A stretch of 64,000 nt of DNA, taken from assembly GCF_004000275.1 (NCBI RefSeq), contig NZ_RCIP01000001.1:1480749-1544748 (forward strand), read 5' to 3'. The notes beneath the pieces were generated by a model. It searched no databases and was not told the DNA's origin. It worked only from the letters and a program-made list of their open reading frames with translations. Every line of letters starts with the position of its first letter. Position 1 is the first letter of the stretch. Positions 28,284 through 37,444 of the stretch are shown here, in pieces. Origin of the DNA: Saccharospirillum alexandrii (lineage in GTDB: Bacteria > Pseudomonadota > Gammaproteobacteria > Pseudomonadales > Natronospirillaceae). The translations under genes and the position numbers were made by a program.

Positions 28284-29072
28284 TTAGCCACCGGCATTGG
28301 CTGACCGGTCGGAATCTTCAATGGGGGCGAAGTCTTCATCACTCAGTTCGGGCGATTCCGTGCTGGTGTAGGTGGAGTCGATTCGCTTAAGTGCCTTGCA
28401 CATCACATCAATGCGCTGATCCTGAGCGTGAATGTGTTCCAGCAAGGCCATAATGGCGTGAGCTGTCGGGTCGGGCATTTGCGACACACCGTAGGCATCG
28501 AAACCGACTTTATCAGCCATGGCCTTTTGTTTATCGCTGAACGGCAGCACTTTTTCACCCTGCTGTTTAACGATGCGCCCGGGAATACCGACCACGGTAG
28601 CGTTCTCCGGCACGGCCTTGGTGACAACCGCATTGGACCCTACCCGCGCATTCTTGCCGACGGTAAAGGGGCCCAGCACCTTGGCACCGGCACCGACAAT
28701 CACGCCATCTTCCAGCGTTGGGTGGCGCTTGCCTTTTTCCCAGCTGGTGCCGCCCAGGGTAACGCCCTGGTAAATGGTCACGTCATCGCCAATTTCAGCG
28801 GTTTCACCAATCACCACACCCATGCCATGGTCGATAAAGAACCGTCGGCCGAGCTTGGCGCCCGGGTGAATCTCGATACCGGTGAACCAGCGAGCCAATT
28901 GGGAAACCCAGCGAGCCAGTGTTTTCAGATTCCATTGCCACAGCTTGTGACTGAAGCGATGGATCAGAATGGCATGCAAACCCGGATAGTTCAGGAGCAC
29001 CTCAAACCAGCTTCGCGCCGCAGGGTCGCGGTCAAAGACGCTCTGGATGTCTTCTTTCAGATTGCGGAACAT
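28284..29072 (-). CDS. cysE: Serine O-acetyltransferase
   Basis: Acetylates L-serine with acetyl-CoA, the first step of cysteine synthesis. The 262-residue protein has the N-terminal helical domain ([21 protein letters not shown]) and a left-handed beta-helix (about 60-185) with [16 protein letters not shown], the catalytic [16 protein letters not shown] region and the hexapeptide repeats [19 protein letters not shown]. The long C-terminal tail (about 190-262) lacks the usual terminal Ile associated with CysK binding. Starts one base after the trmJ stop, so the pair is an operon. Confidence 0.94.
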   Translation of the reverse strand: MFRNLKEDIQSVFDRDPAARSWFEVLLNYPGLHAILIHRFSHKLWQWNLKTLARWVSQLARWFTGIEIHPGAKLGRRFFIDHGMGVVIGETAEIGDDVTIYQGVTLGGTSWEKGKRHPTLEDGVIVGAGAKVLGPFTVGKNARVGSNAVVTKAVPENATVVGIPGRIVKQQGEKVLPFSDKQKAMADKVGFDAYGVSQMPDPTAHAIMALLEHIHAQDQRIDVMCKALKRIDSTYTSTESPELSDEDFAPIEDSDRSANAGG

Positions 29073-29073
29073 A

Positions 29074-29850
29074 TCAGGGTTTCCTTATCGACTTGTCTAC
29101 CTGCGTCAGCATGCCACGTAAAATGTTGGCTTCAACTTCATCGGGCTGTGCGCGCAGAATCAGGCGGCGTAATTTACTGATCAGAGTTCGGGGGTTAGTG
29201 GGGTCGAGAAAATCGATCTCAACCAGGGTTTTTTCCCAGTGCTCGAACAGGCCTTCAAGCTGCTCGGCCCGGGCCGGTGGCTGGTCCCAGTCGACACCCC
29301 AGTCGGTTCGGGTCTGGGGTACGGCCAACTCCTGGCGCATGCGCAATTCATAGCAGAGCACCTGAACCGCCTGAGCCACGTTAAGCGAACTGTAGTCCGG
29401 ATTCGACGGAATGTTCACATGGTAATGGCATTTTGCCAGCTCATCATTGGTCAGGCCACTGCGCTCACGCCCAAACAGCAGGGCCACCGTTGACCCGGCC
29501 GGGTGGACGGCCACTTTATCGGCCATTTCACGCGGGTTGAGCAGCGGCCAGGGCAAGGAGCGAGAACGAGCCGATGCGCCCACCACCAGCGTGCAGTCGG
29601 CAATGGCGGTGTCGATATCCTCAACAATTTCAGCCCGGTCGAGCACATCGTGGGCACCGGAAGACAGGGCAAAGGCTTCACCGGACGGATAATCCTTGGG
29701 AGACACCAGCACCAGCCGGGTCAGGCCCATGGTTTTCATGGCCCGGGCGGCGGCACCGATATTGCCGGGGTGGCTGGTGTGCACCAGCACCACTTTAATA
29801 TCATCCAGCCGGATACCCGTTTCGCCAGCGGCGTCCTGTGACTGCGACAT
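29074..29850 (-). CDS. trmJ: tRNA (cytidine/uridine-2'-O-)-methyltransferase TrmJ
   Basis: SPOUT-family enzyme that 2'-O-methylates position 32 of several tRNAs. The 258-residue protein shows the trefoil-knot motifs [20 protein letters not shown] (about 20-39), [12 protein letters not shown] and [26 protein letters not shown] precedes the ATG. First gene of trmJ-cysE, divergent from suhB: the trmJ/suhB divergence is common in gammaproteobacteria. A TATAAT hexamer on the minus strand (29918-29923) could be its -10 element. Confidence 0.94.
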   Translation of the reverse strand: MSQSQDAAGETGIRLDDIKVVLVHTSHPGNIGAAARAMKTMGLTRLVLVSPKDYPSGEAFALSSGAHDVLDRAEIVEDIDTAIADCTLVVGASARSRSLPWPLLNPREMADKVAVHPAGSTVALLFGRERSGLTNDELAKCHYHVNIPSNPDYSSLNVAQAVQVLCYELRMRQELAVPQTRTDWGVDWDQPPARAEQLEGLFEHWEKTLVEIDFLDPTNPRTLISKLRRLILRAQPDEVEANILRGMLTQVDKSIRKP

Positions 29851-30113
29851 GCTTTATTTCACCTCTTATCGTTCAAAAACTGCACACCATGGCTTAAAGA
29901 GTGCATCAAAGGTGTGTATTATACGCGCCCTCGTTCGGGAAAGCGCCCGAACCGCTGTTTAACAAACCCGTTTTTGCGGATAAAACCGACGTACCTGACC
30001 AGGCTCGTCCGGTCCGTTCTGTCTGGCTGTGCTGTCACACACCCGATGGAAAGGCTGGCGCCCATGCCTGTACCGGTACGGTTTAACCCTTTTGATGTGA
30101 GTGTGAACCGACC

Positions 30114-30863
30114 ATGCAACCGATTCTGACCATTGCCCTGCGCGCTGCGCGCAACGCAGCCGACAAACTGACCTATACCTTGTCGAACATCGATTCACTG
30201 ACCGCCGAAGGCGCCACCCGCAAAGACGTGTTTGACCAGGCCATCGAAGATGCCGCCTGGCGTGCCCGCAAAGCCATTCGCAAAGGCCACCCGCGCCACC
30301 ACATCGACAGCCTGCACATCGGCATGGACGAAAGCCGCGACTACGACGGTCAGTCGTGCTGGAAAATCAACGTGCTGGCTGGTGAATCCAACTACCGCTC
30401 CGGTTACCCGGGCTTTCTGATTGTCGTCACTTTCTTTGTTAAAGACCGCATCGAAGCGGCTGCCCTGCTCGACCCAATCACCGGTGACGAGTGGACCAGC
30501 ATGCGCGGCCGCGGTGTACAGCTGAACGAACGCCGTGTTCGGGTAGACGCCTCCACACTGGACCTGGCCCTGGCCGCCATCGACAGCAGCGACCCGGCCG
30601 AAATCGGCCGCTGGTCGGAGCGTGTCGCTGGCATTCGCGTCAGCGGCTGTGGTTTGATGAACATTGCCCAACTGGTGGCTGGCAGAGTACAACTGGCCTT
30701 CGCCGACGATCTGAACGATGTCGACTTCCCGGCTGCCAGCCTGCTGTTACAGGAAGCCGGTGCCCTCAGTGGCGACCGCAATGGCGGCCCGGTCAGTGCC
30801 CGTAAAGGTGAGTTGCTGGCCGCGTCACCGCGCCTGTTCAAGCAGCTGTTCAGCCGCAGCTAA
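30114..30863 (+). CDS. suhB: SuhB homologue lacking inositol-monophosphatase catalytic residues (probable pseudoenzyme)
   Basis: 249 residues, about 20 shorter than E. coli SuhB but clearly homologous end to end (MQPILTIALRAARNAADKL; RGRGVQLNERRVRVD; LQEAGA). The metal/substrate motif D-P-L-D-G-T-T-N-F is replaced by N86-V-L-A89-G-E-S-N-Y, so both aspartates that bind Mg2+ are gone. The D-x-V-T-x-x-D region before it is also not preserved; the distal Asp (D204, in VDF) remains. Phosphatase activity is therefore unlikely. In E. coli SuhB also serves in rRNA antitermination through NusA/RNA polymerase, a role reported not to need catalysis. Divergent from trmJ, as usual. No sign of decay in the frame. 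Confidence 0.85.
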   Translation: MQPILTIALRAARNAADKLTYTLSNIDSLTAEGATRKDVFDQAIEDAAWRARKAIRKGHPRHHIDSLHIGMDESRDYDGQSCWKINVLAGESNYRSGYPGFLIVVTFFVKDRIEAAALLDPITGDEWTSMRGRGVQLNERRVRVDASTLDLALAAIDSSDPAEIGRWSERVAGIRVSGCGLMNIAQLVAGRVQLAFADDLNDVDFPAASLLLQEAGALSGDRNGGPVSARKGELLAASPRLFKQLFSRS

Positions 30864-30881
30864 GCGCCATTTGCTCCGTTG

Positions 30882-30914
30882 CCTCCAACAGTTCGCTGTT
30901 GGAGGTGCCATTTT
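30882..30914 (+). terminator. Intrinsic terminator after suhB
   Basis: Perfect 10 bp stem CCTCCAACAG / CTGTTGGAGG with a TTCG tetraloop, followed after GTGCCA by TTTT. Confidence 0.8.
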
Positions 30915-31067
30915 GTGACTTCCTTTCCGGTTCCACACTTCAGATCCGCCGTTTTACCCGCTACGCCTTGGGACAGAGCCTATCACGGGGTATAGTGCGC
31001 GTTTTTCGCACCTTTGTTTTCTGCAACTACGATTTCAGCAACTATCCGCAACTACAGGGACAGCCGT

Positions 31068-32138
31068 TTGACCCAAGCGCTCAATTTCTTCGCTGGCGAG
31101 CACGCCTACCGGACCATTCACAACGAAGGGCTGTCACCCCGGTCGATCCGCGTCATTATGGGCGCATCGGGCGGCCCCAAATGGTTTGTACTGAGTCATC
31201 TGGACCGTTACCTGGCCAGTGAGTGGCTCCCCGCCATCGATCACCCCCTGAACCTGATCGGCAGTTCCATTGGCGCCTGGCGCATGACGGCTTATGCCAA
31301 CAAAAACCCGGCGGCAGCACTCGACCGGCTCGAACACGGCTATCTGAACCAGCGCTATTCAGACAACGCCGATGCCGACGAAATTACCGGCAAGGTCAAC
31401 GAGTTCATCGACGAAACCATGGGCGATAACCCCTTCGATGACCTGCACCCAAACCGTTTGCTGCATCTTGTTACCGCCCGCTGCCGGGGCGTCACCGCCG
31501 CGCACTCCACGCGCAAACAGGCCTGGGTATTCACCGGCGTCGCCGCCAGCAACATGATCTCCCGGGCCACGCTGCCCCGCTACTTCGACCGAGTGGTGTT
31601 TCGCAGCCCCGGCGGCCAGCTCCCCCTGACCGACTGGGACCGGTTCACCACCTACCAGGTGCCACTGACACCCGACAACCTGCGCCAGGCGCTGCAAGCC
31701 AGTGGCGCCATTCCGGTAGTCATTCACGGTGTTACCAACCCCGCCGGCGCCCCGCCGGGGGTTTACCGCGACGGCGGCATGGTCGACTACCATTTCGACC
31801 TGCCCATCAAACCGGACAACGGCCTGGTGCTCTACCCGCATTTCTCCCCTGTGCTGAAACCCGGCTGGTTCGATAAACCCCTGCCCTGGCGCAAAGTCAC
31901 CGCGAGCCACTACAGCCACACCCTGGTTGTCTGCCCGAGCCAGGCGTTCATCGACAAGCTGCCTTACGGCAAAATCCCGGATCGCAAAGACTTCGAAACC
32001 CTCGATGACGAAACCCGCCTGCGCTATTGGAACACCGTGATCGACATGAACCGGGCCCTGGCCGACGAATTCAACGACCTGGTCAGCACCGGCAAACTGG
32101 CTGAACGACTCCAGCCTATTAACGCCATAGCACGCTGA
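31068..32138 (+). CDS. Patatin-like phospholipase
   Basis: Serine lipase/acyl hydrolase of the patatin fold. The oxyanion-hole motif GASGGPKWF, the nucleophile elbow GSSIGAW (Ser in GxSxG, here about residue 67) and the DGGMVDYHFDLP dyad motif (Asp about 244) are all present, giving a complete Ser-Asp dyad. I place the start at a TTG (31068) because AGGGA lies about 8 nt before it; an ATG at 31014 would add 18 residues of low-quality sequence. No signal peptide, so probably cytoplasmic. Unlinked to any recognisable lipid gene. Confidence 0.82.
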   Translation: MTQALNFFAGEHAYRTIHNEGLSPRSIRVIMGASGGPKWFVLSHLDRYLASEWLPAIDHPLNLIGSSIGAWRMTAYANKNPAAALDRLEHGYLNQRYSDNADADEITGKVNEFIDETMGDNPFDDLHPNRLLHLVTARCRGVTAAHSTRKQAWVFTGVAASNMISRATLPRYFDRVVFRSPGGQLPLTDWDRFTTYQVPLTPDNLRQALQASGAIPVVIHGVTNPAGAPPGVYRDGGMVDYHFDLPIKPDNGLVLYPHFSPVLKPGWFDKPLPWRKVTASHYSHTLVVCPSQAFIDKLPYGKIPDRKDFETLDDETRLRYWNTVIDMNRALADEFNDLVSTGKLAERLQPINAIAR

Positions 32139-32246
32139 TTAGTTACCTTAACCCAATATTAACAACCACAGTGTCCAGCCCGATCAGTTCAGATCGGGTT
32201 CAGCCTGCCTTGCGATACTGGCTCCATTGAACAAGGAGCCTTACCC

Positions 32247-33161
32247 ATGACTCAGAACAGCTTGCATCAACGGTTCGAACCGATCGAGCCAAACCAGCAT
32301 TCACCCGCTCAGCTGCGCCGCCTGGCCACCATGACCACCTTTTCCATAATGACAGGCCTGCTGCTGACGGGTTGCCACGTAAGCGTCACCGATGTACATG
32401 AGCATGAGGCCGGTTACGACACGGAAGTCACTCCAACACTGGCGCGCTACGACACCGAGTTTCTGGTGCGCAGCGCACTGGTACCTTACGCCCTGAGCGC
32501 CACCAGCATCGAGATGATCGCGGACCCCGAGGCGTTTCTAACCCCCTCGGCCCGCATGGCCAGCCGCAGTCATATTCCGGTTGAAACGACGTCGACCTAT
32601 CTGTTTGACAGCGGAGCCTGCGACTTTGGCGGCTACACCAGCATCGACGCCTATGGTGAGACCGAAACCTACTCTGACAGCATGACGTTCATCACCATGG
32701 ACGTAACCGCCGAAGCTGTAGACTGCGATACCCGCAACTGGCAGGGCTATGTCACCCTGAACAGCCGGCTCGATTTTGATGTCATGGGCTGGTACGACGA
32801 CTATGACGACCGCATAGAATCCCTCGAAGGCAGCATGACCGGCCGGCTGCGCATGCGCGCTGAACGCAGTGACCTGAACTACACTAATATCAACACTGAG
32901 ATCGTCGAACTGACTTCAACCGACTTTCGCATTGAAGCCAGCGCCAGCGTCTGGCTAGACGATGGCTGGCGCACCAACTCGGCCAGTCTGCAGACGACAC
33001 GTGGCGTGCACTGGTATCAGAACGACACCCGCCCACACGCGGGCAAGGTTCGGCTGACGGCTTATCGGGGCTGGGTGGATCTGGAGTTTTCGGACTATGG
33101 CGTGACTCGTACCGACAGCAATGGTTATCGGGACAATATTTCCTGGTCGAGTTTGCTCTAA
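32247..33161 (+). CDS. Hypothetical lipoprotein
   Basis: 304 residues. Residues 29-43 (MTTFSIMTGLLLTGC) form a signal segment with lipobox LTGC (Cys43), preceded by an unusually long polar N-region containing LRRLA. The start at 32247 is supported by AAGGAG; the internal ATG at 32331 would give a conventional short signal peptide but lacks a clear ribosome-binding site. The mature part is acidic, rich in Tyr/Asp and probably beta-structured. No family recognised. Followed by a terminator. Confidence 0.7.
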   Translation: MTQNSLHQRFEPIEPNQHSPAQLRRLATMTTFSIMTGLLLTGCHVSVTDVHEHEAGYDTEVTPTLARYDTEFLVRSALVPYALSATSIEMIADPEAFLTPSARMASRSHIPVETTSTYLFDSGACDFGGYTSIDAYGETETYSDSMTFITMDVTAEAVDCDTRNWQGYVTLNSRLDFDVMGWYDDYDDRIESLEGSMTGRLRMRAERSDLNYTNINTEIVELTSTDFRIEASASVWLDDGWRTNSASLQTTRGVHWYQNDTRPHAGKVRLTAYRGWVDLEFSDYGVTRTDSNGYRDNISWSSLL

Positions 33162-33177
33162 CCTACACAACCACAAA

Positions 33178-33203
33178 AAAAGCCGACTCTAAAGTCGGCT
33201 TTT
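33178..33203 (+). terminator. Intrinsic terminator after the lipoprotein gene
   Basis: AAAAGCCGACT / AGTCGGCTTTT stem with a CTAA loop, 16 nt after the stop; A-tract before and T-tract after make it usable from both strands. Confidence 0.85.
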
Positions 33204-33236
33204 CAATGCGAATAGTAGGTTCCCACCGAATCAAGT

Positions 33237-33345
33237 GAGAGCTGCCGGGTAGGCCTATCCGGGGAAGTCTGAGGCATGGATGCCGAAGCCTAGGCCCCAT
33301 GGATGGGTTCACGTCGACCCCGGAGAGGTCTACCCGGTGGCACTC
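33237..33345 (-). repeat. Nested palindromic intergenic element, copy 6
   Basis: Arms 33241-33264 / 33318-33341 pair at 20 of 24 positions (GGGTAGGCCTATCCGGGG side). Inside are the hairpin GGCAT-gg-ATGCC (33273-33284 region) and the core CCCCATGGATGGGTTCACG. Nearly identical in its inner part to copy 9. Lies between convergent genes, after the terminator. Confidence 0.85.
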
Positions 33346-33372
33346 ACGAACTCATGGCACCGGCTAACTACC

Positions 33373-33984
33373 TTACTCCAATACCATGTATTCGGGGCCG
33401 AAGCCGGCTGACCAGACGATGACGGTGCCAACTCGCAGGGTCACCAGCAGTACCAGTGCCACGGTGATGACCGAGGTTGCGTACATAAAAGCACGCTCTT
33501 TCGGAATGTTCATCACGATGGGCAGGCCTTCGTAGATCAGATAGACCGCGTAGGCGGCCGCGATGGCGAACACCACGGCGTTGAGCCAGAGTACTGGCCA
33601 GGCACCCACGATACCGGCCAGGAAAATCGGCGCAGTGGTATAGACTGCCAGGGCCATGCCATGGTGCGGATCAACCGGCTCATCGGAATAGGTTGTTGTC
33701 ATCCAGGTAATAAACTCACCGAATGCCCAGACACCGACCAGCGCCGCCAGATAACTCAGGACGCACAAAACCAACGCACTTTGCGACGTAAGCACCGTCA
33801 GCGGCCCGTCACCCAGGCGCCAGCCAACCTCTGCCACGCCGAAATAGAAACACACCGCAGGAATCAGCGCCAGAATTGGGACGTGAGTCAGAAACTCCAT
33901 CGTCTTGCTGCGTCGCTGTTTACGAATGAGTGACCACTCACTACCGGGGTGAGTGAAAATACCAAGGGTGTGATCCAGAATCAT
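33373..33984 (-). CDS. Yip1-family inner membrane protein
   Basis: 203-residue membrane protein with five predicted helices (about 34-52, 66-88, 115-135, 140-160, 170-192) and the N-terminal TLGIFTHPGSEWSLIRKQRR sequence typical of bacterial Yip1-domain proteins. The ATG at 33984 has GGAG 7 nt upstream; a TTG four codons earlier is a less likely start. Function of bacterial members is unknown. Convergent with the lipoprotein gene. Confidence 0.82.
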   Translation of the reverse strand: MILDHTLGIFTHPGSEWSLIRKQRRSKTMEFLTHVPILALIPAVCFYFGVAEVGWRLGDGPLTVLTSQSALVLCVLSYLAALVGVWAFGEFITWMTTTYSDEPVDPHHGMALAVYTTAPIFLAGIVGAWPVLWLNAVVFAIAAAYAVYLIYEGLPIVMNIPKERAFMYATSVITVALVLLVTLRVGTVIVWSAGFGPEYMVLE

Positions 33985-34341
33985 AATGCTCTCCAAAGGG
34001 TCGGTCCGGCCGGTACGGGTTATTGTTGTTGACGGTCACCTGAGCGGATTCTACCAGGCTGGAACAGGGCCTGTTTGCAACCGTTCAGAGGCTACGTAAA
34101 AGTGGCCGGATGCTGACTGATAACATAGAGGAATTGGCGCAGACTGCAAGCATGCCGGGAGGCCTGACATGGAAAATTAATGCTCCACCACGACCAATCT
34201 CTGGAAACTGTGATCCATATCATTATATTATTCTTTACTAATGTATCCGCTGAACGCTGCAATCCTGCCGACGGTATCGCACCGTGGTTAAGCAGGTGGT
34301 AGCATCCAGCTTAATTCGACATCCAAAGCAGGAGAGGTTCA
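33985..34341. other. Intergenic region between divergent Yip1 and DUF442 genes
   Basis: 357 bp, distinctly AT-rich near 34200-34250. It should carry promoters in both directions. One TTTGCAAC sequence (34074-34081) resembles the GTTGCAAC boxes found upstream of the SulP and persulfide operons, but no proper TGGCAC-N5-TTGC was found. Confidence 0.3.
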
Positions 34342-34674
34342 ATGAACGTAACCCAGCTATCCCCCACCTTCCGGGTCAGCCCGCAAATTACGACCGACGA
34401 CGTTGCCGAAGCCAAAGAGCAGGGGATTGGTGTCATCGTCTGCAATCGGCCCGATGGTGAAAGTGCCGACCAGATCCCAGCGGCCGACATCCGTCGAGCC
34501 TGCAACGCGGCCGGCATCAAATTCGTCGAGTTGCCAATGAACGGGCCCAACTACTCGCCCGAGCAGGTAAGCACCCTGAAATCCCTGATCGACGACGGCA
34601 GCAACATTCTTGCCTATTGTCGCACCGGCAATCGCAGCAGCATTTTGTACAACGCCACTCAAGGGTCCAACTGA
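34342..34674 (+). CDS. DUF442/TIGR01244 phosphatase-like sulfur transferase
   Basis: 110-residue cytoplasmic protein of the DUF442 family, which is fused to a metallo-beta-lactamase domain in the Blh proteins of bigR operons and linked to sulfide/persulfide handling. The PTP-like active loop AYCRTGNRSS (Cys93, Arg98) is intact, although the usual His before Cys is Tyr. AGGAGAGG precedes the ATG. Its stop is 3 nt from the SulP start, so the three genes to 37240 form an operon. Rhodanese-like sulfur transfer is the likeliest role; this is inferred. Confidence 0.85.
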   Translation: MNVTQLSPTFRVSPQITTDDVAEAKEQGIGVIVCNRPDGESADQIPAADIRRACNAAGIKFVELPMNGPNYSPEQVSTLKSLIDDGSNILAYCRTGNRSSILYNATQGSN

Positions 34675-34677
34675 GTC

Positions 34678-36288
34678 TTGCCGAAAGCCATCGCCTTCTC
34701 ATTGCCCCGTGCCGGCGACATCAACGCCGGCTTACTGGTGGCACTGGTCGGCATTCCGCAATGCCTTGCCTATGCCATGTTGTCAGGGCTACCCCCGATG
34801 TACGGGCTGGTTACCGCCGCCCTGCCGGGCATGGTGGCCGCCCTCTTTGGCCGCAGTGCCCATGTTACGGTTGGCCCGACCAACACCACCGGTCTGATCA
34901 TTCTTGCCAGCCTGACCCCCTGGGCCGACCAACCCGAGCTGCTATTAACCGCCATGGCCACCTTGACGGTTCTGGCCGGCCTGTCGCGCCTGCTGATCGT
35001 TGCGCTGCGAGCGGAACGCGTCTTCGATTTCGTGCCTGAGGCCGTTATGGTGGGTTTCGCCACCGGGGCGGCCGTTATCATTGCGCTGATGCAGCTCGAC
35101 GAGTTCATCGGCACCCCCTTTTCCGATGTGCGCAATGTGGTGGATGAACTGGTGCTGTTATCGGGATTGAGGCTGCCTGATATTGAATGGGCCGCAGTAG
35201 GCTTGTCAGTCTTTGCGCTGGCGTCGGTCGTGCTCGGCCGGCGCTACCTGCCCCGCTGGCCCATTCCGTTGATGACCCTGGTAATCAGCACGGCTCTGGT
35301 CGTCTGGGCACCCTGGTCCTTCATCGAACGCTGGATAACCCTGGAACAAACCACCGTTATTGCTGATGGCTGGCCGCAAATGGCCACCCACTGGCCCAGC
35401 TGGAGCATGGTTCAGGCACTGATTATCCCAGGGTTTGCGGTCTCCTTTATCGGCTCGCTGGAGCTGATTGTGACCCTGCGCAACCGCGCGGAACAGCGCT
35501 GGCTGCGGCGCGAGCTCGGCAGCCAGGGCATTGCCAACCTGGTCGGCAGTGTGACCGGCGCCTTTCCCTCCAGCACGTCCCTGACCCGGTCTGTATTGCT
35601 CGACATTGGTGGTGCGGTGACCCGCTGGGCGCCCTTTATCGCCGCCCTGGTCATTCTGCCCATCATTCTGTTCGGCGCCGAGCTGATTCGCGCCATTCCA
35701 CAGGCGGTTATCGCCGGTTTGCTGGTCGCCACCGCCCTGTCGATGCTCAAGCCCGACCAGATTCGTACCATTCTCAAAGCCAATTCCCAGACCCGAACCC
35801 TGTTTCTGGTCACCCTGATCAGCACCCTGGTACTCAATTTCCACGAGGCCATTCTACTCGGCGCGGCGCTAGGGCTCGGCATCTTTCTGTTTCAGGCCAG
35901 CGTACCCCTGCTGCGGCGCTACGCGGTGGACGATGACGGCTGGTTGCGCGACACCATCAAACTCGATAGCCACCATACGCTGATCCAGATCTCGGGCAGT
36001 CTCTATTTCGCCGCAGCGCGTCAGCTCCCGGAACGGCTCACGGCCATGCTGGCGCCGAAAACAACGCTGCTGACCATCGACCTGACCCATACACATCACA
36101 TTCGCGTCGCGGCCCTTCAGGCTCTGCAACAGTTTGTGGCCCATGCCCAGACGCAAGGCATCGAAATTCAGATTTGCGGCCATACCCCGGCGCTGGTGCA
36201 GCTGTCCAACACGCTCGGCATTCGCCTGCCCTGGTGCGACCGGATCATGGCCCAGCGCATCAGTGAACCGGAGCCAGACGATGACTGA
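34678..36288 (+). CDS. SulP-family anion transporter with STAS domain (copy 2)
   Basis: 536-residue membrane protein. The frame opens with TTG, 3 nt after the DUF442 stop, giving MPKAIAFSLPRAGDINAGLL, which aligns with the start of the SulP core; AAGGG lies about 12 nt upstream. Core motifs LVALVGIPQCLAYAMLSGLP and GSVTGAFPSSTSLTRS are present, and a C-terminal STAS domain spans about 430-530. The following activator gene starts inside its last codons (8 nt overlap). Substrate unknown; linkage to DUF442 suggests an oxidised sulfur anion. Confidence 0.88.
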   Translation: MPKAIAFSLPRAGDINAGLLVALVGIPQCLAYAMLSGLPPMYGLVTAALPGMVAALFGRSAHVTVGPTNTTGLIILASLTPWADQPELLLTAMATLTVLAGLSRLLIVALRAERVFDFVPEAVMVGFATGAAVIIALMQLDEFIGTPFSDVRNVVDELVLLSGLRLPDIEWAAVGLSVFALASVVLGRRYLPRWPIPLMTLVISTALVVWAPWSFIERWITLEQTTVIADGWPQMATHWPSWSMVQALIIPGFAVSFIGSLELIVTLRNRAEQRWLRRELGSQGIANLVGSVTGAFPSSTSLTRSVLLDIGGAVTRWAPFIAALVILPIILFGAELIRAIPQAVIAGLLVATALSMLKPDQIRTILKANSQTRTLFLVTLISTLVLNFHEAILLGAALGLGIFLFQASVPLLRRYAVDDDGWLRDTIKLDSHHTLIQISGSLYFAAARQLPERLTAMLAPKTTLLTIDLTHTHHIRVAALQALQQFVAHAQTQGIEIQICGHTPALVQLSNTLGIRLPWCDRIMAQRISEPEPDDD

Positions 36289-37240
36289 CCTTTACCGGCC
36301 CGACGACCAGCGCCCGCATAATTTTGGTGGCCTGCTGACCGTCGCCCCCAACATGCTGGAGTTTATGGCTCAGGCCGAACGGGTCGCCCGCACCCAGGCG
36401 TCTATTCTGGTGCGCGGACAAACCGGGTCGGGCAAAGAACTGGTGGCGCGCTACATTCACGACCAGTCACGCCGTGCCGCTCAGCCATTCAGCGCCATCA
36501 ACTGCGCGGCCCTGTCACGCGAGTTGATGGCCTCGGAACTCTTTGGTCACAAACGAGGCGCCTTCACTGGTGCCACACACGACCGCACGGGTCTGTTTGA
36601 ACTGACCGACGGCGGCACCCTGTTTCTGGATGAAATCGCGGAAATGCCGCTGGATATTCAGGCGGGTTTGCTGCGGGTACTGCAAGATCGCTGCTTTACG
36701 CCACTGGGCTCAAGCGAAGTACTGCATACCGACATCCGCCTGGTCAGCGCCACGCACAAATCGTTGCGCAAACTGGCCGCAGACGGCGATTTCCGCGAAG
36801 ACCTGATGTACCGGGTACGCGTCGTGCCGCTGTATCTGCCACCGCTGAAAAGCCGCGTCGGCGACGTTGCCATGCTCAGCTGGCAGTTCATTCACAGCCT
36901 GAACCAGGAAAACGAACGTCACATCGACAGCATCACGGCGTCGGCCTACGATGCGCTGCTGGCCTACGACTGGCCCGGCAACATCCGTGAACTGATCAAT
37001 GTCATCACCTACGCCCACGCCATCGGCGAAGGCCCGACCATTCAGCTACAAGACCTGCCGCCCGAACTGCGCGGCGAAGCCCCGCCAGATGAGTCCGAGA
37101 TCAGCATCGAACAAAATGAACGGGACCGGATTCTCGCACTGATGCAACAGCACAAAGGCCACAAGCAAGCCGTCGCGGATGCTATGGGCATTTCACGCGC
37201 GACCCTCTGGAGAAAAATGAAATCCCTGCAGCTGATGTAA
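36281..37240 (+). CDS. Sigma54-dependent activator without an N-terminal sensor domain
   Basis: 319 residues consisting almost only of an AAA+ domain (about 17-245: Walker A GQTGSGKE, sigma54 loop GAFTGA, Walker [13 protein letters not shown], arginine-finger region) and a Fis-type helix-turn-helix at the C-terminus ([20 protein letters not shown]). Only about 16 residues precede the AAA+ core, so there is no GAF, PAS, response-receiver or FisR-type cysteine domain. The ATG overlaps the SulP stop by 8 nt, so its synthesis is tied to the transporter. Such PspF-like proteins are usually controlled by a partner protein. Targets may be the sigma54-like promoters near 40645 and 43345. Confidence 0.88.
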   Translation: MTDLYRPDDQRPHNFGGLLTVAPNMLEFMAQAERVARTQASILVRGQTGSGKELVARYIHDQSRRAAQPFSAINCAALSRELMASELFGHKRGAFTGATHDRTGLFELTDGGTLFLDEIAEMPLDIQAGLLRVLQDRCFTPLGSSEVLHTDIRLVSATHKSLRKLAADGDFREDLMYRVRVVPLYLPPLKSRVGDVAMLSWQFIHSLNQENERHIDSITASAYDALLAYDWPGNIRELINVITYAHAIGEGPTIQLQDLPPELRGEAPPDESEISIEQNERDRILALMQQHKGHKQAVADAMGISRATLWRKMKSLQLM

Positions 37241-37444
37241 CCCGGGCTTCTTCGTTGTGGTCGGCTCTGTGGCTTTGGTCCGCGGCGGCCACCTGGGATG
37301 CCGCCGCTCGTCATGTCCTCGCATTCCAACTCTTAAGAAATGGAACCGTTTTGCGAAGAATTTTCGTTCCTGAGCCGCCTTTCCCAACAGTCGCTCCCCG
37401 TATTCGGTAAACTACCGTTACATTTTTAATTAACTGCAGAATGC

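Noticed and set aside
33997-34341. Sigma54 promoter before the DUF442 gene
   Set aside because: Several GG/GC pairs were examined, but none had the correct 10 nt spacing together with TGGCA.
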